From NCBI GenBank assembly GCA_006176705.1, contig QRFJ01000368.1:424501-488500 (forward strand): a stretch of 64,000 nucleotides of DNA, read 5' to 3'. This DNA is from Cocos nucifera (lineage: Eukaryota > Streptophyta > Magnoliopsida > Arecales > Arecaceae). The position numbers and the translations under genes are program-made. Numbering within the stretch: the stretch's first letter is position 1; every line of letters begins with the position of its first letter. Positions 56,521 to 64,000 of the stretch are shown here, one piece after another. The notes beneath the pieces are model-generated. The model saw only the letters and a list, made by a program, of their open reading frames with translations. It was not told where the DNA came from and searched no databases.

Positions 56521-57475
56521 AATAAAGGAGACTAAATTATAACAAGATAATAAACTCAGCTTTCATCAAGTTAGAGAATTTAAAGAGTAGAATAGGAAGT
56601 TGATGAAAGAAGATCTCTAAGAATTTCTATGGACTTTACTCGACCACTGAATGGGTAAAATTGATAATCTGATGAAGTATCTCTTTGATGGTCTAGCGGG
56701 ACACCAACATTCTCTATCTTTTCTCCAACATTCCTCTCGTCATTTCACCCCATTACACCATTCATTACACACCAGCCTTCTCTTCCATCTCTAACCTTCC
56801 AAACCATCCATCTCCTCAGCCCCAAGATGTCAGTGCATAAGAGTACCATGGAAGGCTAGACTCCAACTCGAAAAGATAATGATGCCTGCAACATAGATTT
56901 ATTTTCTTTCTCTTGTATTTATTTTCCATGCAAAGAAATAAAGAATTATTTTATGCTTCATGCTTATTTCATATTCTTTCTTATTTCTTTAGAGGTTTGG
57001 ATTCAGCGTGTATGACTTATACTCTTCACAGACATGCCATAATCTATAGATATGGTGCACGCTAGGAGAGATAGATCATTATATTTTAAGTTCAAGTCTC
57101 TAACTTGTAGTTAAGTTAAGATAATCTATACTCTGGACGGACAAGCCATAATCCAAGGATATGGTTCATACCTATCGGAGGTAAATTACACTACTTCTTA
57201 ATTACAAATCCCATTATTGTGACATAAAAGTAAAAAAATAGAATCTATTTTACATGGTAGATTCTAAATTTTTGTGGTTTCTTTTCTATTCCATTTTCTT
57301 TCATGAATTAAACTTAAATTATTATTTTCTTAGTAATTAATTAAAATCAACCCTCTCTTTCTTTTATTAATCATAAATAATTATCCAAGATTTCTGTGGA
57401 TACGATCCTGATTCACCCTAGCTACATAGTAAGTTAGAACTAGATTTATTTTTGGTGCTCTGACGATGCGCATCA
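56520..57475 (+). repeat. 5' LTR of Athila element 2 (left border uncertain)
   Basis: The right end ...GATGCGCATCA at 57475 lies just before the primer site. Two similar units (56985-57060 and 57118-57180: CTCTTCACAGACATGCCATAATC against CTCTGGACGGACAAGCCATAATC) lie inside. The left border cannot be set because the 3' LTR is beyond the window. Confidence 0.6.
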
Positions 57476-57480
57476 AATTT

Positions 57481-57498
57481 TGGCACCATTATCGAGGA
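57481..57498 (+). other. primer binding site, tRNA-Asp type
   Basis: TGGCACCATTATCGAGGA aligns with the Athila site TGGCGCCGTTGCCGGGGA; four of the changes are G-to-A or C-to-T transitions. Confidence 0.8.
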
Positions 57499-58588
57499 TC
57501 TTGGCATGATTGATTTTTTATAAAAAAATCTAATATATATATATATATATATTATTTTGTGATCTCTTGCCTTCTTAGTTGATTTCTACTATTTGTTTGT
57601 TATTATTGTAGGTCTTAAAAGAAAAAGATATAAAAAAAGTATTTATTGCTTTCTTTAATTTATAGTTTTTTTAGTTAACTGCTTTATTTACTAGTTTGCT
57701 TTTTATTCTCTTGGCTTATAAAAAAAATTATAAATATTTGCTTACTTGTTGAGTTACTTTAGTTTATTTATATTCTTTAGTTAACTTCTAATTCAAATTT
57801 TTCTTTTATTTCAATTGCTTTAAAATATATATATATCTACATTGACACCTCATAAGCCATTTAGAAAATTAGAGATCTAATCATAAAATTTAAAAATAAA
57901 TAAATTAGTTTAATTTAGTCCTGACTATATGCTAATCACGAAAATTGGACATCTTGATTTGTTGCATCTCATCTCTATAATTAATCTTAAGGACAATAAC
58001 CCATTAATCAAATAAGGTGGAGATTTGATCATCCTTTCTTGATCCAAAAATTATATCCTTCATTCTGCATTAACCCAAGCCATAATTTTAAAATCAATTA
58101 GACGTCAGCCCTAGAAATTTTGAGCTCAATTGGATAAGAATGCCCTAGAGTTGGATCGAGTGTAGATTGGTTAATTGCTCGGTGTCTAAAGCAAGTGGTT
58201 TAAGAAAATAGTTTTTAATTGATTTCGTTGACTGACTTGGCCAACTCAGTTGGTGTCTAGGAAAAGCAACGAGCAAAAAATCTCCAACATCTTATACTTA
58301 CCTGGCTAAATCAATTAGTCAGTTTTAAGCTTGGAGTGCTCAAAGGCAGTCTTGAAAGTTAGGAGCTATCTAGGTCTAGGTTAATCCTAAGATAGAAAGT
58401 TCATGCTTATTTAATTTGATTGCAATTAATACCTAAACATTAACTAATTTTTCTCCTTCTCATAGATTTAAGATTCTTAGGTTCTTCTCTTTAGATTTCA
58501 TTCACTCTTTTCTCACTTTATTATTATTATAAAAAAATATAAAAACTAATTTTTTTTGTATTTGCTTTAAGGTATAATCGTAGGGTGT
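57499..58588 (+). other. untranslated leader of Athila element 2
   Basis: AT-rich, with a (TA)n run at 57534-57552. The part 57870-58400 is shared with the leader of element 1 (AATTAGACGTCAGCCC, TTGGTGTCTAGG and GGAGCTATCTAGGTCTAGG). Confidence 0.7.
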
Positions 58589-60215
58589 ATGCTTGATCAT
58601 AGATCGTTACGATCAGAAATCCAACCCTTTGATCTAGAAATAGAAAGAACCTTTAGAGCCAACAAACGTAAAAACATGGATCGAAATCAGGAGAATAATC
58701 CACCTAGGCAGTTGAAGGAGTACTTTACTCTTTCCACATATACCTACTCTCCTTGTATTCAAGTACCCCCTGTAGAGGCCACATAATATAAAATTAAGTC
58801 CAGTATAATCCAAATGTTACCTTTATTTTATGGACTTAGTAATGAGGACCCTTATAAATATCTTGAAGAGTTTCTTGAGATATGCTTAATTGTCAAGATT
58901 CATAACTTCTCCGATAATGCTCTTAGGTTGAAATTATTTTCTTTCTCACTTAAAGATAAAGCCAAATACTGGCTATATACTTTGGATTCCATGACTATAT
59001 CAACCTGGGACCAACTCCAAAGGAAGTTTCTCAAAAAATATTTTTTCATCGAAAAAACTAATCAAATAAGAAAAGCCATAACTAATTTTTTCAATTAGAT
59101 GGAGAAATGTTCCATGAAATATGAAAGAGGTTAAAGGATCTTATTAGAAAATGTCCCCACCATGCTGTACCCAAGGGGCAGTTAATCCAATATTTTTATC
59201 ATGGGCTATCTAAAAGACATCAACAAATGGTCGATGCATCATGTGGTGGTACATTCATGCTGAAAAGTGAGGATGAAGCATAGCAATTGTTTGAAATTTC
59301 AAGTAAAAATTTATTACATCATATGTCTGCCTTTATTAGAGATAAACCCATGTTAAACCCAAAGAGAGGCAGAATATATGAAGTAGGAAATGCCATAGAT
59401 ATCCATCATAAGGTAGATGAATTATCTCAAAAGTTAGATCGATTATTAAGTATGGACATTCCTCTTCTCCATCCAGTCAGATGCAAGATATATGTGCATT
59501 ATATTTGAGTCCTACTCACTATGTTAGTGAGTGTCCAATTGCACCATAGTTTTCTGAATATGTATAAGCGTAAGTCCATCAAGTCCAAACTACTCATAGA
59601 CCAGGGAATAATCCTTATTCTAGTACGTACAATCCTGGATAGAGAAATCATCCAAATTTCTCATAAAAATTATAACTAGTGGTTTCTCCAATGCAACAAA
59701 GATCATGTTATCCAGATTCAACTTATAGGCATCCAACTCAGTGACAATACCAGAACCCTCCTCAACCCACCCCGAGTACTCATAGCTTAGCTTTCGAAAA
59801 AAAAGTGCTGCAAGCACTTAAAGGACTAGAAATGAATACTCAACTTCTTCACTCCCATACGCAATCAATAGCAAAGCTAGAGATCCAGATAGATCAACTA
59901 GCACAAGCTTTCAGTAGGAGGGAGGAAGCCAAATTATCCAATCAGCCCATCAATAACCTAAAAAGGCAGTATATGCCTGAAAGCTCCATTAGTTTTGAAA
60001 CATTTTCCAAACATGCCAAATCAGTTATGACCCTTAGAAGCAGAAAAATCTTAAATCAACCTGAAGTAATCCAACAACCAGAACAACTAATTATATCCAC
60101 ATCAAAAAAGAAAAAACTTGAAAAGAAGGAAGAACTTGTTAACCCAACACCTACACCGAAGGCTCCATTTTTTGGTGCTTTAGAATCCCCTCGCCTCTTG
60201 ATAAGAAGGGTATAA
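58589..60215 (+). pseudogene. Athila element 2 gag
   Basis: The frame opens MLDHRSLRSEIQPFDLEIERTF at 58589. MLPLFYGLSNEDPYKYLEEFLE and ALRLKLFSFSLKDKAKYWLYTL (58814-59000) form the core and WDQLQRKFLKKYF ends it. The knuckle (59480-59545) keeps CKI. and SEC-like positions in a broken frame. A PYSSTYNPGWRNHPNF motif matches element 1. A coiled-coil-like part (QALKGLEMNTQLLHSHTQSI) and a Lys-rich tail complete an open 136-codon stretch (59805-60215). Stops at 58784, 59096 and 59506, and frame changes, inactivate it. Confidence 0.87.
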
Positions 60216-61230
60216 AAATGAATGAAATACTATAACTATTTAAACAGGTCCAGATAAACTTATACCTTCTTGATGCCATTAAGTCCCGACCTATGTCAAA
60301 TTTTTGAAGGATCTGTGCGCACAAAAATGAAAATATAAGGCATAGATACCAAGAAAAATCCACCTAACAGAGCAGGCCAGCTCAATTTTTCAACAAATTA
60401 TCCCACCCAAATTGAAGGATTCAGGTACCCCAATTATATCTTATGTCATAGGGGACCTCACGATTAAAAAGATGTTATTAGATTTAGGTGTAAGTGTCAA
60501 CCTTCTCCCAAGTTTTGTATATGACCTATTTAAATTTGGAGAGTTAAAACCCATAACAATGATCTTACAACTAACAGACCAATCCATTAAGATATACCCT
60601 GGAATGCTGAAAGATGTGTTGGTAAAAGTAGATGAATTCTACTTTCCTATTGATTTTCTGTGCTGGAAATAGAATCTGGCAGCAACCCTAGCCAAATACC
60701 AATTATCCTAGGTAGACCCTTCTTAGCAACCACTAATGCTTGTATAAATTATAGGAACGGGGTTATGGATATATCTTTTGGAAACAAGAAGCTAAGGTTA
60801 AATATTTTCAATGTATCTTAGGGACCACCTACGTATGACCATAACGAGATCAACATGTTAGAGGAAGTTGTAGAAGATAAAGTCCCTACCTTGCTCAACT
60901 CAGATCCTTTACAAGCATGCCTAACATATTTTGAAATGGATAGTTTTGATATCAATAAATACACTGAAGAAGTACATGCTTTGCTAGAACCTCCTAATTT
61001 TAGCACCACTTCCCCTTGGACTGTAAAGTATGAGCAACTATCAACTCAATCAAGCCCTCTAGTACTATCCTTAGAAGCACCACTTATCCTAGAGTTAAAA
61101 TCTCTTCCTTTCACACTGAAATATTCATTTCTTAGATCTAATGATATCCTTCCAGTGATCATTGCATCTAACCTAACCACTGACCAGGAAGACATACTTG
61201 TAGGGGTGCTCAAAGAGTATAAAGAGGCTA
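60216..61230 (+). pseudogene. Athila element 2 protease region and linker
   Basis: GTPIISYVIGDLTIKKMLLD leads to the active site LLDLGVSVNLLPSFVYDLF (60470s), the Athila DLGA form with Ala changed to Val. LTDQSIKIYPGMLKDVLVKV and FYFPIDFL follow. In a shifted frame, IPIILGRPFLATTNACINYRN and DISFGNKKLRLNIFNVS close the domain. A 132-codon open linker (60855-61253) contains LELKSLPFTLKYSFL and ILPVIIASNLTTDQEDILV, the counterpart of the LKPLPEHVKYVYL block in element 1. Confidence 0.85.
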
Positions 61231-61234
61231 TAGG

Positions 61235-62265
61235 ATGGTCGATGCCGATTTGAAGGTTATAGATCCTTCTATTTGCATGCATTACATTCACTACGAGATT
61301 GAGGAAAAATCATATAGGGACATGCAACGAAGATTGAATCTGAATATACGAAAAGTTGTGAAAAAGAAAGTGGTAAAATGGCTAGATGCTAGAATTATCT
61401 ATCTAATTTCAGATAGCCAATGGATTAGTCTAACCCAAGTAGAACCTAAGAAGTCAGATATTACCGTAATAGAGAACGATGAAGGTAAGTTAATTCCTAC
61501 TCGTACAACAACTGGTTGGCGAGTATGTGTAGACTACCAAAAGTTGAATGCTATTACTAGAAAAGATCATTTTTCTTTAACTTTTATTGATCAAATTTTA
61601 GAACGGCTAGCAGGATAAAGTTTTTTCTAGTTCCTAGATGGATATTCAGAATATAACCAGATTTCGGTATTTTCTACTGATCAAGAAAAGACCACCTTTA
61701 CGTGCCCATATGGAACATTTGCATTCAGACGTATGCCGTTCAATCTTTGCAATGCACTAGCCACTTTTCAATGATGCATTTTAGCCATCTTTTCTAATAT
61801 GGTCGATAAATTTCTAGAAGTCTTTATAATGATTTTTCAGTATTTGGCTCTATCTTTGATGATTGTCTTCAGAACTTAGCCAAGGTTCTTTAATGATGTG
61901 TAGAGATAAATTTGATTTTAAGTTGGGAGAAAAGCCATTTTATGATTCATGAGGAAATCATGCTCAGACATATTGTATCCAAGCGGGGGATCGAAGTAGA
62001 TAAAGCAAAGATTGAAGTAATCTCAAAATTGCCTCTCCCAACCTTGGTTAAATAAGTACAATCCTTTCTAGGCCATGCAGGTTTCTATAGGCACTTCATT
62101 AAAGATTTTAGCAAAATCTCACAACCCTTGTGCAATCTGTTTGCCAAAAAAGATTCATTTGATTTTAATAAAGATTGCCTAACTACTTACAATAAACTCA
62201 GAATTGCCTTAACCACTGCACCAATCATAAAACCTCCGGATTGGACCCTACCATTTAAAATTATG
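61235..62265 (+). pseudogene. Athila element 2 reverse transcriptase
   Basis: RDMQRRLNLNIRKVVKKKVVK, DARIIYLISDSQWISLTQVEP and GWRVCVDYQKLNAITRKDHFS are open to 61618. Then FLDGYSEYNQISVFS and TCPYGTFAFRRMPFNLCNALATFQ follow with stops. Where element 1 has FMDD, a one-base deletion near 61828 shifts the frame (EVFIMIFQYLA), so the catalytic Asp pair is destroyed. Connection blocks appear near 61975 (SKRGIEVDKAKIEV) and 62065 (SFLGHAGFYRHFIKDF). RT activity is impossible. Confidence 0.88.
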
Positions 62266-62266
62266 T

Positions 62267-62640
62267 GTGTGCGCTTCTGATTATGCTGTAGGGCCAATCC
62301 TTGGGCAAAAGTTTAATAGGAAATTGCATGTAATTTATTATGCAAGTAAAAATCTTTCAGATGCTCAATTGAATTACATCATGACTAAAAAGGAGTTGCT
62401 TGCCATTATGTTTGCCCTAGATAAATTTAGATCATATCTTTTGGGCTCCAAGATACTAGTATACTCCGATCATGCAGCGCTGAAACATCTGCTATCCAAA
62501 AAGGATATAAAACCTAGGCTGATTAGATGGATCTTTCTATTACAAGAATTTGATTTAAAAATTTTGGAGAAAAAAGATTCTAAAAACTTGGTAGCAAATC
62601 ACATTTCTAGGATCCAAGTAGAACACAACAAAGAAACGAT
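62267..62640 (+). pseudogene. Athila element 2 RNase H
   Basis: Open from 62267: CASDYAVGPILGQKFNRKL, YASKNLSDAQLNYIMTKKELLAIMF, LVYSDHAALKHLLSKKD and LVANHISRI. The first catalytic Asp is lost through an insertion just before the frame (GTGTGTGCGC). The Glu and the third Asp remain. The last Asp is Asn (VANH in place of VADH). Two of four acidic positions are gone, so it is inactive. Confidence 0.87.
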
Positions 62641-63991
62641 CAGAGATAGGTTTTCTGATGAACAACTCCTTTTAATTTCTTTCACTGATCTTTTCTTATT
62701 CACTCATATGGTCAATTACTTGGTACTAGGACAAATCCCATCTCACTAGACCCAACAAGAGAAAAATAGATTTTTCTCCCAAGTAAAATACTATTTTTGG
62801 GAAGAACCAGAGTTGTTTAAATATTGCTTAGATTAAGTAATCTAACATTATGTCCCTGAGTGTGAAGTCCAAAGTATTCTTACCTTATGCCACTCGTTGG
62901 CATGTGGGGGACATTTTAGTAAAAGAAAAACTGCAGCAAAGGTATTGCAAAGTGGATTTTATTGACCAACACTATTCAAAGATGCACATGAATTCGGTTG
63001 TAATTGTTTGTGATGCCGGTAAATAGGAAATATTTCGAGAAAAGATATGATGCCCTTGTCTCCTATTCTTATAGTTGAAATTTTTTATGTTTGGGGAATT
63101 GATTTCATGGGATCCTTTCCTTCCTCATTTGGATTCGAGTATATTTTGGTAGTAGTGGACTACGTATCAAAATAGGTAGAGGCTATGACAACCCAAACCA
63201 ATGATCACAAAGTTATGATCAAGTTTATTCAGCACAACATCTTTAGTCGGTTTGGATTCCCAAGAGCCATAATTAACGATGGGGGTACACACTTCATGAA
63301 TAGGCACTTCGACATGCTAATGAAAAAATACAAAATAATCCATAAAGTTGCCATACCTTATCACCCCCAAATAAGTGGCCAACTTGAGGTCTCCAATAGG
63401 GAGATCAAACATATTCTTGAGAAAATGATTAGGCCCGATAGAAAAGACTGATCAACATGCTTGGATGATGCATTATGGGCTTATCATACTATTTTTAAAA
63501 AATCTATAGGAATGTCTCCTTATCAGCTTGTATTCAGTAAAGCTTGCAATCTACTAGTGGAATTGGAACATCATGCATTTTGGGCCATACGGTAATTTAA
63601 TTTTGACATGAAAAATACGGATTCCAATATGAGATTTCAACTAAATGAACTTGAAGAGGTACGCAATGAAATGTATGGGAGTGAAAGAATTTATAAGGCT
63701 CGAACTAAAGCATACCACGATAAATTCATTGCACGAAAAACATTCGAGCACAATCAAAAAGTTTGGCTCTTTAATTCTAAGTTGCATCTTTTCTCCGAAA
63801 AACTTCACTCATGCTGGGACGGACCTTTTATTATGACTCAAGTATTTTTGCATCGAGCTGTAGAACTTAAAGATCTTAAACAAGAAAATATCTTTAAGGT
63901 AAATGGTCAACGATTGAAACCTTATATAGATGAAATTAGCAATAGGGAACTAATAGAATCTATTGATCTAATGGATCCAGTACCGCTATGA
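62641..63991 (+). pseudogene. Athila element 2 integrase
   Basis: The linker (DRFSDEQLLLIS) leads to an HHCC region, LCHSLACGGHFSKRKTAAKV, whose Cys pair is damaged (GCNCL, stop). The core keeps all three acidic residues: D at 63101 (GIDFMGSF), D at 63278 (IINDGGTHF) and E at 63386 (GQLEVSN), with D-x58-D-x35-E spacing. A stop at 63173 lies between the first two. The last stretch (63608-63991) is open for 127 codons: LNELEEVRNEMYGSERIYKA, FEHNQKVWLFNSKLHLF, WDGPFIM and FKVNGQRLKPYIDE. It ends the polyprotein at 63991. Confidence 0.9.
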
Positions 63992-64000
63992 TACTTAGTT

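Larger units (their letters stand above)
57476..64000 (+). mobile_element. Athila-type Ty3/gypsy element 2, cut by the window end
   Basis: Primer site, leader, gag, protease, RT, RNase H and integrase follow in the same order as in element 1 and with the same motifs, but with more stops and indels. The 3' LTR is outside the window. The RT active site and two RNase H acidic positions are lost, so it is older or more damaged than element 1. Confidence 0.9.

Overview
This is a 64 kb block of plant nuclear DNA built almost entirely of transposable elements nested inside one another. I recognise no host gene, rRNA, tRNA or CRISPR array. The type of organism is clear: Ty1/copia, Ty3/gypsy (chromovirus, Athila and Tat types), and CACTA elements with TNP2-type and Transposase_24-type genes occur together only in plants. 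The long LTRs and overall style suggest a large-genome monocot, perhaps a palm, but that is a weak inference. Almost every reading frame is broken, so this is old, probably methylated, gene-poor chromatin.

Layout, left to right. 1-5640: a copia element on the minus strand, with one LTR cut by the window edge. It keeps a decayed gag but has no pol. It sits inside a CACTA element whose right part (TNP2 tail/DUF4216 and a Transposase_24-type gene) runs to a clear terminus at 8753. 8757-12639: a minus-strand gypsy element with an LTR of about 3 kb and only about 0.35 kb of interior. Its LTR carries a 341 bp tandem duplication and a foldback insertion with arms of about 115 bp. 12640-16290: low-copy DNA, one MITE and a second fragment of that gypsy LTR. 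16640-18430: Tat-like LTR, primer binding site and a minisatellite. 18430-20240: low-copy and degenerate repetitive DNA.

20784-31652: a chromovirus with both LTRs, a perfect 5 bp target duplication (CTAAA), gag, protease, RT, RNase H, integrase and chromodomain. It sits in an older Tat-type LTR. A copia element (25562-28884), itself without integrase, RT or RNase H, has landed between its RNase H and integrase regions. 32175-32359: a MITE. 32830-43594: the best preserved element, an Athila-type retrotransposon with paired LTRs, tRNA-Asp-type primer site, gag, protease, RT, RNase H and a DD35E integrase, but no env-like frame.

43595-56520: DNA-transposon territory. It contains a perfect 112 bp palindrome (45280-45391) and a decayed CACTA element (CACTA-B, from 45555). 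A second CACTA (CACTA-C, 48469-53867) lies inside it, encodes only a Transposase_24-type protein, and starts with a 1.47 kb inverted duplication. Next come a 1 kb inverted repeat made from the N-terminal region of a TNP2 transposase, and several GC-rich minisatellites. 56530-64000: the 5' LTR, primer site and gag-pol of a second Athila element, cut by the window end.

The genes do not form a host pathway. Each set once served replication of its own element. The most interesting structures are the long inverted repeats, above all the TNP2-derived hairpin at 54111-55084, which could give double-stranded RNA and silence related transposons, and the perfect palindrome at 45280.
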